Below, piece after piece: positions 42,148 to 55,337 of a stretch of 64,000 nt of DNA. The first letter of the stretch is position 1. Each line of letters opens with the position of its first letter. The DNA lies in NCBI RefSeq assembly GCF_041260155.1, contig NC_091948.1, positions 1,228,001 to 1,292,000 of the forward strand, in the 5' to 3' direction. The notes below the pieces were generated by a model. It saw nothing but the letters and a program-made list of their open reading frames with translations. It was not told the DNA's origin and did no database searches. Made by a program: the position numbers and the translations under genes. This DNA is from Ptychodera flava. Lineage: Eukaryota > Hemichordata > Enteropneusta > Ptychoderidae.

Positions 42148-42605
42148 TTCCTTCAAATTTGAGAAATAGATTGGCCCAACTGGAGTTGAAGAATGTTGTG
42201 AAGCTGATATTACATGCATAAGCAGCAAAATCTGACAATGGCATGGGCACATGACAACAACAGTGACAATAAACTTATTGCAAATACAGAATTAAGAGAA
42301 CATAAAGCTTCGTTAGCTTGGACATTTCGTCTTCCAAACCAATCAAAAACATCTTGCCATCAACATACTGGGCATCACTTGATGGGCATTAATAGAGCTA
42401 CAATATGAACAATGTGTCTTGTCGCACATCTTTTCCATATATGAGTATGGAATTTCTTTATGCAAGTCTTGTTTCTTGGGCTCTAACTTCCAAATGGTGT
42501 CTGCCTAGATATATAGTTGAAAATCTTAGACAAAGGGCCAAACTGAGTACAAATGAAACTGCTGTAAGTTATGTAATGCATGTTTCTCTAACCATGAGTA
42601 ACACT

Positions 42606-42880
42606 TTAACCCTTTTCCTGCTAGACAGTATCACTTCCCCATCAGCCAAGTCAGTAAAATGCGGTATTGAGCCAAAAAATGACATATTTTCAACCCACTT
42701 GGCTTGGTCTCTTATAGCATGTTTAGTCCAAAAAAGTCAAGTTTACAGTATTTATGTTTTCAACAGCTTTCAAATGTACAGTATTATGTTAAAGTACACC
42801 GTATGGAATATGTTGTGTTTCATTAATTTTAACCATCTTGACCTGGTGGTGAAATATGGACTTGGCAGGAATAGGGTTAA
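42606..42880. mobile_element. MITE with TTAACCCT-type ends (copy 1), about 275 bp
   Basis: TTAACCCTTTTCCTGC at the left is inverted as GGCAGGAATAGGGTTAA at the right. It shares the terminal TTAACCCT word with the element at 44202. The open frame across it (42405-42905) is not thought to be a gene. Confidence 0.65.
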
Positions 42881-44201
42881 CTTTCAATTTAAACATCACA
42901 AATGACCACACTACACAAGACACAAAGTGACATAAATGTACATATTCGCTTTCTTTCTCGTAGCTATATTCTGCTTTTTAAAATTTTAACTTGAGTACGA
43001 CATATAGATGATTATTAAACATAATGGTATTGTAAAGTACAATCATGCAAATTATCTGTATATTTGATACTTGTAGTATACTTATAAAACCATATAGTCA
43101 ATGTCTGAATTGATGAGTTTCTACTGCTAGTACATGCACATCAGAAATTACAAGAATATGGCTTGATACTATCTTGCAAATGTATGCAAAATATTACACT
43201 ACATGATAATACTCACTTTACAGCTATTTCATTCTACATTTGATTACGAATGCTAAATAATGACCAATAAAGTTTAGTGTGATGGCAAGGAATCAATTAA
43301 GGCACACATTTCAATTCTTGTTACAATCAGACCTTGACACTGTGTCCAAATATAATAAATCAAGGTGCACATGTGTGAAATAGGAATTAATTCTATTGTT
43401 GTCATTAGCTATTCATTCAATAACCCACTGATGTAAAGTTTTATCCACAAAACACTCAGAATCTTAGCAGGTGAAAGAGTGCAATATTCTGTACTTTTGA
43501 ACATTAACATAGAATGCAAAAGATATCAAATAGTAGCATTTTGAATCAAACTATGTTCAGTTTGCATGTATTTTGAGCATCTTGACTTTCAGAAACACTC
43601 AGTCCCTGAATGACTGCAAATAAGTTTCGATTATGTCAAGTTCATTTTGCAAGAAAAGTTTGAACAGAGTACAGATGTACTGAGAATGCCAAGACTTTAA
43701 GTCGGTAGTTCTGTGAAATTTCTTGAGAAAAAACTCATCATCTACTGTGAAAGCCTTAATACACCATGGTAATATCCTTTGAATATTACAGTAAACTGGT
43801 TTCACAGGAACCATCAATAAATCTGACCTAATACAAGTATACTACCACTGTTTGAGTATGTCTATTCTACTATTAGTGACATGTCCTGTAATGAGAAGAT
43901 ACTATGGTTCAAACTAAATGATTTTCTGCACGATTGCCTATAAAACAAAACCCTAAAAACCCAGACAGTAATAGACCACCAATCTAAGTTTAAGGATAGA
44001 CTTCCCAGTATTTGAAGTGTTTTGTAGAACATAATCTACTATTACTACAACCCTATTACTCAGATCTAAATGATTTATTGGCAAGTAAATTAATTTTACC
44101 ACAAAACATTTAAAACAGTGGCTTTTTAATAACAGCAAATATTCTCATTCCTATCGTAAAAGACAAATCAAAGTACTGTACTGCAACACTACTTGTAACA
44201 A
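42881..44201. other. Unassigned
   Basis: No gene or element recognised. Confidence 0.4.
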
Positions 44202-44414
44202 GTTAACCCTTTGAGTGCTGCAATTTTTCCCATGGAAATTTTAGTGCAACATTTTACCAATTTTTATGAATTTTTCTCGACATTTTTTGATAATTTTGGA
44301 CCAAATTGATATCACATTTCACTGGCTGCAGTTTTTTATCAAAATCAGAAAAACATTGACTGGGGTATATTTCACAAAGGGGACAAAATTGACTGCGATG
44401 CTCAAAGGGTTAAC
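44202..44414. mobile_element. MITE with GTTAACCCTTTGAG ends (copy 2), 213 bp
   Basis: GTTAACCCTTTGAGTGCTGC at the left, and inverted GTTAACCCTTTGAGCATCGC at the right. Interior AT-rich, non-coding. The target duplication is probably TA or TAA, ambiguous with the ends. Confidence 0.8.
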
Positions 44415-45410
44415 TGTATCAAATGAGGTTGTTTCACCGTACCAAGAATCTCTTCTTGTTTCTAGTACAAGGAAGGTTTAATATTCATTTGCTCTGTCTT
44501 TAACAATGAATCAAAACCATAACAAGATACCATTTTAATATATACTTTTGATTTTCTCAGCCACTTTCTTAAGGGTGGCTTTCTCCCACATTGTCTTGTA
44601 ACAGTTTTAATCAATGTGTAAAGTTCAACAAACATCATCTATACCTTTTTTCCACTTTCTTTTTCATTTAACACACTTTCTGACATTACTTTGGGGATCA
44701 AGAACATTATCCCAAAGTCATGACTGAGTAAGGTATAAATGGACATCATTTTTTGTATAGATATTAACCAAATATTTTTTTATAATTATGCCCATGTGGC
44801 CCTGTTCATTATTTACATGTTACCTATACACTCTCTGCATTTTGAAGATAAATGGATTTGAAATCCCTGTACAATTAGAAATTACAAAACACAAACAATT
44901 CTTATTTTTATTTACAGCAATGAAACTGTGCAGACATAGCAATTGTTTCTGAGTATATTTATATTTACGGTAGCCGATCGGTTAACTAAAATTTGATCAC
45001 TCACAATTTGCACAACTAAATAAAGCTAACAACGCAAAATAACAATATGTCATCCAACTTTTGCTCTTCCTTTTCAGCCATTCTACTTCAAGCACAACAG
45101 CCTGTGTTACTGTAGACACATATCACTTTCAGTAAACATTTTTTTTTTATTTCAAAGTCTATTTCTGTGAAGTGAACAAATACAACACTAGAAGGATATA
45201 TGTCACAGAAACTTACTACTTCTTCTTCAATATTTGTGGCTGTTGAGATTTGCTATTTTTTTTTGCAGTTAAACAGAGCAATTTCTTTGAAAATTTTCTT
45301 AGTGTAAAACAAATCTGTCTGACTAGAAAGGTCTGCATGAAATTAATACAACAACCTTTCAAAGAGATGGTTGAAAAAATTTAAAAAGTAGCAAATTGTG
45401 TACTGCACTT
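44415..45410. other. 3' flank of the cysteine-rich gene
   Basis: Lies downstream of the minus-strand stop codon. A TTTATT (AATAAA on the minus strand) near 45148 could be its polyadenylation signal. Otherwise unassigned. Confidence 0.4.
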
Positions 45411-48400
45411 CTAGTTTGCCGGGCAGGTGTCCTCTCCAGTGCAACAATCATTGCAATCAATGACTTGAACTTTACATTGACAGCTTTCATCGCCCTATAA
45501 AACAAAAGAATACACAAAGAACATTACATGAGTAGATTTGGTGGATGTCCTGCAATGTCTGACTTTTACATTTCATTTTTCATCAAGGTGGTATAACAGT
45601 GGTATAAATGAGAAAACTGCTAACCTATACCTTTTACCTGTAACTGGAAGCATTACTGTGTCGAGACATTTTGGCAACTACGAAACTTTATTTTTGCATT
45701 AAACCATAAATGGTAGAATGAGAAAAAACGCAAACTACTGAATACTAGACCTCAGGTGCTTTGCACAGCATTGCATAATGTCATTTTCTTGAAATGTGTA
45801 CACTTTCCAGACTTCAGTCATGGGATGATAGATATGTGATGAAAACTTGAACTGCAGGGGTTGGTTGTTTTCAACTTTATTATTGCGATAGCTTGGAGCA
45901 CAGTGGCATTGTTTTGGCGGCGAAATAGTTTTTGGGTGACATGACTCGTGGGGCGATGAGGTTTTGGTACAAGGTTATTTTTGTGTGAAGTGGTTTTGGT
46001 GTGAAATGGTATGGTATGAGATGGTATGATACAAAGTGGTTTTGGTGCGAAGTGTCTGGGAACCCAATAAAATAATTATAACGAATAGTTTGGTTCTGAT
46101 GTGTCCATGAGGCAAAACAATCTGCATTAGATTTGTAACTAGTATCACGTACATTTTTCATATAAAACGCTTGTCTTGTTTTTTGAAATATCTGAATTCT
46201 AAACCAATGACTCTAGTTCATTGCATAACAATAAAATGCCCATTCACGATATACCAATGTAGCAAAACTTGAAATTTTAGTGAGTACAGACAATAATGCA
46301 TTGTAAATACCCAATTTGACATTTATTTTCTTCTTCAGCACATTGCAATAGTAAATAACATCCATAAATCTGTTTGATTTGCTTCATTGGGAGGAAACAA
46401 TAGTTATCGTATTTTCTTCCGGTTAAAAATACTGAATTACCAGAAAAAATCGATTTAAAGTTATCCAATTCTATGACGTCATATTTTTTTACTAAAACCT
46501 TATGCATTTTAGAAAGACCAGTATCTAAGCTTTCTAAAACTATAAGGTATATGGCATTTCAAGCCAGTTTACTTCATCAAGGAAAGAATGTTGTACCCCT
46601 ACCCCTAGCTTTTGCACACCCCATACAGATACACGCAATTCAAAATTGACTCCAGAGAAGTAGTGTATAGTTAAATATCTGATGTTAACACTTTTTTTCT
46701 TGTTTAATATGTCGGAATAAATAATTTAAACACAAAAAGTTGTGAAAATTTTGCTCAATAAAAAGTAAATCACAATTGTTACATGGTATTTTGGGTAAAA
46801 AATTTCAAAATTGTCAAAAAAAATCATTTTAAAGTCGTCCTATTCTATGTACACAAATCAATTTTGCTAAAGTTGGTGTTCCTCAGAAAGAGCAGTATCT
46901 GAGCTTTCCAAAAAGTAAGGTTTTGTGCTATTTCATGCTAGTTTACTCAATGTAGGGGAGGATATAGTACCCCCTACCCCTACCCATTTTTCGCCATTTT
47001 TTGCGGTACATACAAATCAAAACCAGTGCAGACAGGTAGTGCATCCCAAAATATCCAATGTTAACATCTTTTTTCTAGTTCAGCAGATCCAAAGAACAAA
47101 AAAATACCCATGTAGTAGGTTTGGGGGGGTGGGGTGCACGGTGGGCCCCTCCAGCCCATGGACTAAATGATTTGAATCTTAATTATCAGAAATATTGAAA
47201 CAACCAAGGTATAGATAGCTCCACTGCATTGATCAGTGATGATGGTGAGAAAAACTCAAGAATTACAAAAATGGATGCTGACAACAGTAGCAATTTTTTG
47301 TAATAGTTTCACAAAATTTTCCTAAAATGTAAAACTGACAGCATGAAGTGAAGACAAACTGGACACAAAATACTACTGGTATGTCATAAAAATAGGCAAT
47401 TTTCAAATGTGGAGAATAGCGATTTTATTTTTACTTGCTGAACTTCATGATGGACGCTCTAGAAAGTTTGGTTTGCAGGGTCCATGACTCATAGTCCCTA
47501 AAAATTCAAAGACTTTAAGGACTTATTCAGCAATTATCAAGGACATATTTAAGGTCTATCATACAATTTCATTTTACAATATATCATTTACATATATATT
47601 TCATTGTACAATTTATTTTTATGATATCAGGACTGATCATCTTGTCACTTTTGAAAATTGTTGGTGGATTATCAATTTTACAGGACTTTGCAGGACTCAG
47701 TTTTACTTTCCATGACTTTGAAGGACGCTTTAAAATTCAATGACTTTCAAGAAGTGTACAGACCCTGAATTTGTATTTTTTAATTTTTCCTATCTTCAAA
47801 GAGTATACTTCCCTTGTATATCTTATACTGGTAGTTCCTTTCAGACCCCATTCCTCCATTTCTACATAGCTATCAAAGGCACAGACAAACATTCACTATA
47901 CATTCTTCATGAAACTTCACAGACTGTCCCAGAGTATCAAAACCTTTCAAAGAATAATGTTTCATGATCAATGCTGCATATTGACACAGGGATACTGTAA
48001 AAGTCCTATGAGAGGGTGCACTTTAAAGTAGCAAAACCCTTTGCACCCTGGCCCCCTGGTACCCTATGACATCATGCAGACATTTTTGTCCGAGCCGGGT
48101 TCAAAGGGTGCACTTTAAAGTAGCAAAACTTTTTGAATCAATCCTCTGACATCCTCAAACGTTTTACAGAGGAATTGCACAAAGATATTATAGAATTATT
48201 AGAAATGTTGAAGTTGTGAAAATTGGCAAGTGTCTGATAAAGTATACATGAAACTTCAATAAGGCAATTTATGGTAACTGCCATTGCATTTGTATTGAAT
48301 ATGTTGACATAGCATGTTCCTGTTATTCTCATTGATTAAATATACTCACCGGTGTTGGTGTAGGGGTGGTACAAACTATCTCATTTTCAAGGTCTGTATA

Positions 48401-48462
48401 CTTCTTATGTGCCTCTTCATACCGATCATTTTGACACTGTATGGATGTTGCGGTAACACATT
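45411..48462 (-). CDS. Cysteine-rich protein, last two exons of a minus-strand gene
   Basis: Exon 48350-48462 has acceptor TTTTGATAG|AATGTG and donor ACACCG|GTGAGTA. It encodes CVTATSIQCQNDRYEEAHKK, then YTDLENEIVCTTPTPTP, entering in phase 2 and ending in phase 0. Exon 45411-45494 has acceptor TTTTATAG|GGCGAT and continues in phase with GDESCQCKVQVIDCNDCCTG, EDTCPAN and a TAG stop. The joined 64 residues hold ten cysteines, a helical acidic/basic stretch and a TPTPTP linker, suggesting an extracellular or secreted protein with disulfides. No family recognised. Upstream exons, including any signal peptide, are not located and may lie beyond the repeat nest at 49-62 kb. The 2.9-kb intron contains an old duplication at 46.4-47.1 kb. 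Four matching splice sites and consistent phase make a real gene likely. Confidence 0.7.
46440..47070. repeat. Diverged tandem duplication, unit about 370 bp
   Basis: 46440-46700 and 46810-47070 share ordered words: AATCGATTTAAAGTTATCC with AATCATTTTAAAGTCGTCC, AGTATCTAAGCTTTC with AGTATCTGAGCTTTC, and TACCCCTACCCCTA with ACCCCCTACCCCTACC. It lies inside the intron of the cysteine-rich gene. Confidence 0.65.
47071..48349. other. Intron sequence of the cysteine-rich gene
   Basis: Unassigned apart from a 24-base direct repeat (GGGTGCACTTTAAAGTAGCA and following bases) near 48017 and 48107. Confidence 0.45.
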
Positions 48463-48839
48463 CTATCAAAAGGAAATATAATTTTAATGTTTACCTTCAA
48501 CATGGTATTCCTTGTTGAAGATCTTATAAATATATCTGTACACATATGCATAATTAATGAATTATACAGCTCCCTTGTTTATTTTGTAAAAATGCCCTGA
48601 GAAGACTGTCGTAAGACTTTGGTTACCATCTTAAACTTTTAGAATTCAACAATAGCACACAGTTTATTTGTGAAAATTTATCTGAATTAAAAATGTGAAA
48701 AATATATTACATCTTATACAAATGTCTTGCAGTGTGGTACAACTATCACACCACTTCAAAAAATTTCATTTCACCACACTGGCTGACCAAAAGAAGAAAC
48801 TGCGACAGATTGCTACACTTTGTGAATCTTCAATATGAC

Positions 48840-49434
48840 TTGCTGAACCATCTGGTCCCAGCACAGGTTTCTTCTTGCTATTGTTTATTTTAATACATTT
48901 GACTATGATATGTATTACCAATAAAGATTTTTATACTACCAACCTCTGGTGTATTGGTCTCATCTCAAAGGCCTTCATTGGCACCAGATTGTCTCATCAG
49001 AAAATTTACCCACAAGATTACAATATCAATGGAAAACACAAGGCTATCACAACTCCATAATCCTCTTACAGACTAGAACAAAAAGGCCTTTGAAGATTTT
49101 TTTCTCTCCTTCACTGTTTCATGTTGTTTGTCTTTTAGAGTCTCATCATAGGGAATTGCACAAAATTCCGTCCCCAGGGGTAGGGGTGTCTTGGGCTCAG
49201 GACAGGTTCTTCTTGCTATGTGTTTATTTTATTTTACTACTTTGACTATGATATATTTGTAATATGGTTAGCACTGGTTTTGTAATGATTTCGTTTTTTC
49301 GTATTTGTCCTTTGGCAATCTTGAGTGAAATTTTGTCACTGTGTTGCGTCTATTATCTGACCAGTTTGACTGCCTAATTCGCCAAAGCAAGCAAGGGTAG
49401 TAATTTAGTCTATTATCTGATGAGTTTGAGTGCC
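48840..49434. repeat. Outer inverted-repeat block, left (partner about 59500-60430)
   Basis: Shares with the reverse complement of 59.5-60.4 kb a series of ordered words, such as TTTGACTATGATATGTATT, CCGTCCCCAGGGGTAGGG, TTTGTCCTTTGGCAATCTTG and CTATTATCTGACCAGTTTGA. Two tandem copies of an about 60-bp unit (ATTATCTGAYSAGTTTGA...CGCCAAAG) lie at 49352-49456. Part of a composite of nested elements. Confidence 0.7.
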
Positions 49435-51927
49435 TAATTCGCCAAAGTAAGCAAGGTAAATTACTAATCTGGGGACGCTGTCACCAGATTATCACCGGAT
49501 TAAGTTTGACAAAGTCAACAACGAACGCACCAGCAAGGTATAACAGAAGGAAGGGGCGAAACTCTCAAAAGCCGTGTCCAGATGTGGTCCGTAAAACTAG
49601 TGGACACTTTATATTCATGTATTCAGAAACAATCAGGAGGCAAAACAAACTTGAATATTCATTTGTAAACGAACAGGTCGGAAAGGAGGACCTCCCAGGA
49701 ATGCGTGGTATGTGTTCAACACACCTTGCTAACGTATCGGAGGTGTGTTTATACTCTTCCGGCTGGCCCGGCAAAAACCACGTTGTCGACGTGCCTAACA
49801 CCGCATCGAACTGAATCAGACTTCATGGGTATACTGAACAATTCCGTGTAAGTCAAGAACAAGAACGGAAAAGGCTTTATTAACTCGACGTTCGCGCTCG
49901 CCTTCAACTTGTTCAGTTTATCAACTGCGTTCTTGCAATAAGTACACTTTCGTCTTTTTTTTCAAATAACAAAACAAGACATGTTTTACATACGCCCAGT
50001 TGTGTGCTACAAGCAGGGTTGTCGGTTGGTGACTGCGACCGTGCTGCAGATTTTATACCCCGCTGTATTTTGCTTTGAATTTTTCAACTGACCCCATGTG
50101 CTAAGTTAAAACAAAAACAAGAAGAGTCGAGTATTCTCTCTGCAAATCAAGAAGCATTTCGAACATGAACGATTCTGATATCTTGACCTCAACATTACTA
50201 GGCTACGCAGCTCGAAAGTTATTCTCAGAAACAGGACGGGAACATTAGTCAAAGCCGGAATTTGCATGGTAGCTAAGGAAACCGGCTTTTCTTTCTCAGA
50301 AAGCATGCAATGTACTGCATACTGCTTATGCTCCCTTGGGTCTGAGACTTTCGCCCTCTCGGCCATAAACGTCAGTGAGCTGCCAAGAACATGATAGTTC
50401 AGTAGCGTGAATCTGTTGTATATTTTGATACATTAATTTATCAATCCTTATACTCAACTACCTAACGCATCAAACAAGGGTCACAGTCAGGTTCTTAGGA
50501 TGTTCTCCAAAAGATATAATCGATTAGTTGTGCGGAATTGGAGGGTCTACAGTGTAGTGAGAACTAATAAATAACTGGTCATCAGTGTGTCTTCGCACAT
50601 CAAATCGACAAGTGTATTAATAACTTCGAAGGTTTATATCCTTCAATGTAAAGTTGTTGTTATACAAAAGCACATTTTTGGGAAAGCGGACGTGCAAGGG
50701 AAAGACACAGCGACTGAGTCAGTCAGAGGCACAAAAACACTGCATCCGCATTTGTGTCCAATGCACACATCTCTGTGATTCCAGTTTCTCATTTGAACCT
50801 TACGTCAAATTGTAGTGAACTCCCTACACAGTGCCGCATATATAGGCGAGCCAGTGGCCACATATGATGATGGATTGCATAAACTTGGAAGTCTAACATC
50901 CTTCACTGTAAAGCTGGGTTTTTTATACAACAAAAACATTTTGGGAAAGCCAATGTGCGCGGGAAAGACAGCACGATCGCGCAACTGAGTCTGACAGCGG
51001 CGCAAGAAGTGTTTCCCCGACAGTCAGATATACAGTATGTATATCATACACTTTTAAAGCGTGTCAAACGTTGACATAAAAGATATGTCCAAAAGGTTTT
51101 GTTTATAGATAGTTATTATATTGTTATGATGGGTTTCACATGGGTTCAAAAAATGATATAAAAAAGATATGATGTCCAAAAAATTCGTTTTATTCAACTG
51201 ACTGATTTATCGTCTTTACTATGGCCTAAACATTCCCGTTTTCGTTCGACAAGACTCTGACATCAACATCTCCCCAACGTATAGATCAACCTGGTTGAGC
51301 ATTACTGTGCTTCTAATGTGTCTTTGCAGTTTATAAAACATCTCGCCTTGAAATGAATGAGGATATTGGGCATGAAAATACTTTTGCCGACGAGTCAGTT
51401 TTTTTTGCTACAAGCGGTGAGTTTCTTCCCTGAAACGATGACCGACTGTCGTCAAAAGCACATAGATTTTCATGTCCGTGTTTATATACACCGATGAGCC
51501 TGACCCTCGAATCGCACATCCCAAAGCATCTTGGGTATTTTGTTTACCCGTGTCGATCATGTGAGCTTAAATTCAACAATCTCAAGGTCAAAGGTTTCTA
51601 GTTCTGGCTTCCGGTCTGACGGACCACATCGGGACACTGACTCCACGGCTTCGATTAGCGTTCTACAGCTCAAAGAAGCAACCGACGAAGTCATAAATTG
51701 GCCTGTCCCCGTTTGAACATGTCAGAAAACTGTTGGCGTTCGTAAAATTGGGAAGTGATCACTATAAAATAGGTTTCTGTGGACACGGCTTTTGAGAGTT
51801 TGTCCCTTCCTTCCGTTATAACTTGCTGATGCGCTCGTTGTTGACTTTGTCAAAGTTAATCTGGTGATAATCTGGTGACAGCGTCCACAGATTAGTATAA
51901 TTTACCTTTGCTTACTATGGCAAATTA
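49435..51927. mobile_element. Element with about 150-bp terminal inverted repeats (2.5 kb)
   Basis: The left end (AAGTAAGCAAGGTAAATTAC, GCTGTCACCAGATTATCACC, TTGACAAAGTCAACAACG, ACTCTCAAAAGCCGTGTCC) is repeated inverted at 51775-51927. The interior has two diverged direct copies of a segment with ATCCTTCAMTGTAAAG and TTTGGGAAAGC (about 50640-50740 and 50895-51000), but no transposase. A third copy of the end sequence lies at about 60430-60600. Non-autonomous, class uncertain. Confidence 0.75.
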
Positions 51928-54900
51928 GTCTGCGTTCACAAATATTGATTGGGGGGCTGGAGGAATAGCGATTGAAATCTTATTTTTTTTTCATATCCCC
52001 CCTTCAATACCCTAAAATTTTTCAAAAGCCTCCCCTCTATATGATCAAATTTTTTCAAAGTCTCCCCAACTATCACAAGCATGGATATTTGTAAAGGATG
52101 TGCGCGCAGACAAAATAAACACGTATTGGGCCATTCCGCTCGCAGATGTTCAACATTACCTGTTATTAGTACTTTGTAAAGTCATGTTTACAAGCTTAGT
52201 TCTTAAATTGATTCATTTTTAAACGCATCAGTGAACTTTTTGGATTTATCAGTCTAAGCCAACTTGAGTTAATCCAAATCTGGCCAGGCCAATTGCTCCT
52301 GCCGAAGAGCACACAAAATGACGATCATGAGAGAGTATGCAAATTGTGAATTCTGGCTAATTGCCATATTGTAAAAAACTGAGCACAGTGACCCACCAAA
52401 AATTTGTTTCAAAAGTACAAGACATATATGAATTAGATGCTACTCAAAATTGACAATATTGGAAGGTTAAAATATTCCATCAAATAAATGTTTTAATCTC
52501 TGAAATTTTGGGTGTAATAATGGCAAATTTGGTTAAAAAATAAATAATTCCATTTAGTCACATATTTTTTCATTTAGTCTTTACTGTTCAAAGTTTACTT
52601 TGTATTATTTTATGACGTGACTATGAAAATTTAGAAAATTGAACATGGTGACCCCATCTTTTTTCTTTAATACTATTCTCATATGCCAGAAAGTCTCCTG
52701 GTCTTCCATGTGTTGCTCTCTGGCCTAATCTTGTGTACAAGTATGTTTCACTGTCATGAGCGTCATTTGACACAAAGCTCTTCTTCAACTACCATGTACA
52801 TCAGAGTCAGAGGTATCTCTATCACTGCTCAGGTATGCAGTGACAGTGACACTGCAGTAGCAGGGCAGTATCTGATAGTGACACTGCCCGTAGGCAGTAG
52901 CTGTATTAACTTTGATAATTTTAACAATATTTTTGTTCAGTTTAAACATATCAATCTTGTTCTACTCCCTACAGCATGTTGAACTGTCCGGTATTCAGCT
53001 TGCTATCACAGCCTGTGTATGTGTACCATGCATTTGTATCACTGACAACTGACTGTCACTGATTAAATTATCACCAAATACATATTTATATATATACAGG
53101 CTTTGTCGACAAATTAATATTGTGTGTTTGATTATGCTGTAGGGAGGCAGCAAGAAACTGTAGTTGATATATTACATAGAAATATTGCAAAAATCATCAA
53201 CAGTTGCAGCTTCTGCCCAGTTACTAGGCTCGTTTGTTTTGTTTTTTGACAAATCACACATGTTTAGATTTTTTCGAGATAAAAGTCATGAAATGTGACA
53301 AAATGGTTCTAGATTTTGTTAAATGATTACTAACATTACAACAATTGGATGACATAAAAATGGTATTCATTTTCATTGAATCACCTACAAAAACTTGGAA
53401 TTGGAAAATGTAAAACAAAATAGCGCCAATGGCACTTGATCACAACTGGCACATTGTGAAACTACTCTATCTCTGGGTGCACCTGTACATGAAATACTGA
53501 ATGGGTAGGTGCTGCGGGTTTGGAGCTTGTCAGTACATGTACACACACCCACACAATCATATCATATACATACAGACAAACTCAAAGACAGGCAATCTCA
53601 AACCTATAAGAAGAGTTTTCACTGGCACATATACTCTTGCCCATATGGGAGTTTGAATGGGTTAGCTCTACATACTGACATAGAGGAGAAGTTGTTGATT
53701 TGCCTGCACTTCAAATGTTAAAGAATAGCCACCTGGTATTTGTAGCTGACAGCTGGGGAAAAAGTGACATGGGACAAGTATGGATTTTAACTGTAAGCAA
53801 ATTTTATTCAATATATAAACACTGAACAGTATTAAAAAATCAAAAATCACTGTCAAGGACAGTGTGCTCACATTCAGTTTGAATTGGTCTATTCAAGAAA
53901 TATTTAAACCAGGAAAAACAAGAATGACAAAAGCAAATAAGGTCTGAAAGGTAGGTACTCGAGGTCATCTTTGGAAACATGCATATCGACTTCTACAGCA
54001 ATGGGACAAGCAGATCCTAAATGCATAAGCAAATGTCAACAACAAAAAATAGACAGAGAAGGCTTGATAAAAAGAAAAGGTGGGAGTGGTAAAAAAAATG
54101 TACAAGGGATCTGGTAAAAAAGTAATGCTACCTCATCAATCTTCTAGACCCTACCCCCTCCTGAATATCAAATGTTCCATCCCTTGGTATTACATAATGC
54201 CAGATGACAGGAAATATATTTACAACCTTGGGGAGTTTTTAATTACAATGGATGAGTGTTATCATTCTAATGTAAACAGCACTTAAGTTAGTTACAGATA
54301 GTGAAATGCCTTCCACTGTGGGCGGTGATTACAACATCTGGAATTATCCTGGATCCAAATTTCTCATCAGTTCTTCTATGTCTTACATAGAGTAGTTGCA
54401 AAAATTAGTCCGCAATGAAAAAATTTACCTCAGCTTTGTTTTCTCAATCAAATTTTCCTACATGTTGATACTAAATATGACAAAATTATGTTCACAGCCT
54501 TCGAAACTGTGTCATAATATATCCTGGGTTGGTGTAGGTCATTTAAGGTCACAAATTGAGAAAATTCCTGAACTATACATATATGGGGGTTCACATCACT
54601 TTGAGCAGAAAATTTATCTAATAACATCCCTCAGGACTTTATACCAAATTACAAAGCTATCAAACAAGTTATTTTGAGAACAAGTTTTCTTGACCAAAAA
54701 TGACAATATTGTCTTAAAAATACAAATTTGTATATTTCAGGACAATTTCCACATATCTAACTATTGTCATCTCTGTACATCTGTGTACCAAATATAAAAG
54801 CTGCCTGTCCAGGGGTTTTAAAAAGAAAATACTGTTTAAGATTTTTTGACCAAAAATGACAAAATTGCTCCAAAATAGTAATTTTCCAAATTTTGTCATA

Positions 54901-55303
54901 ATTTCAACAAATTAGAAGAGTAACACCTGCGCAAAGATCCAACCCAAATTTGAAAGTGATTGGGCTGGCAGTTTCAGAGAAGAATTTTTACTGAAAATGA
55001 GAAAAATCACCAAAAAATTCAGCAAAAATACAAAATTACGGATTTCTTCACAATATTCATAAAACTGTATAAGGTTCACCTAAGGTACTTGCACAAATTT
55101 TCAAAGCAATCAAAACAGCGGTTCTAGAGTTATTAATTCTTGACCATTTCACATTTTGTAAGCTCATTTGCATAATTTTGGCAATGCAGACTTCATTTGA
55201 ACAAATCCCATCTATAGCCAGGATGCATTTAGACTACAAATACCTAGCTGAAACGTGCAGTGGTTTGCGTGTTTTTGATGTTGACGGACATACTGTACGT
55301 ACG

Positions 55304-55337
55304 TACATACATACATACATACATACATACATACATA
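55304..55337. repeat. (ACAT)n microsatellite
   Basis: Follows TTTTTGATGTTGACGGACAT, the same lead-in as the microsatellite at 59035, so both mark the same end of a dispersed repeat family. Confidence 0.85.

Noticed and set aside
41923-42252. Proline- and lysine-rich open frames
   Set aside because: They arise from the T29/G28 run and have no other support.
42405-42905. Open frame of 166 residues
   Set aside because: It spans a MITE with TTAACCCT inverted ends and shows no domain, start context or splice support.
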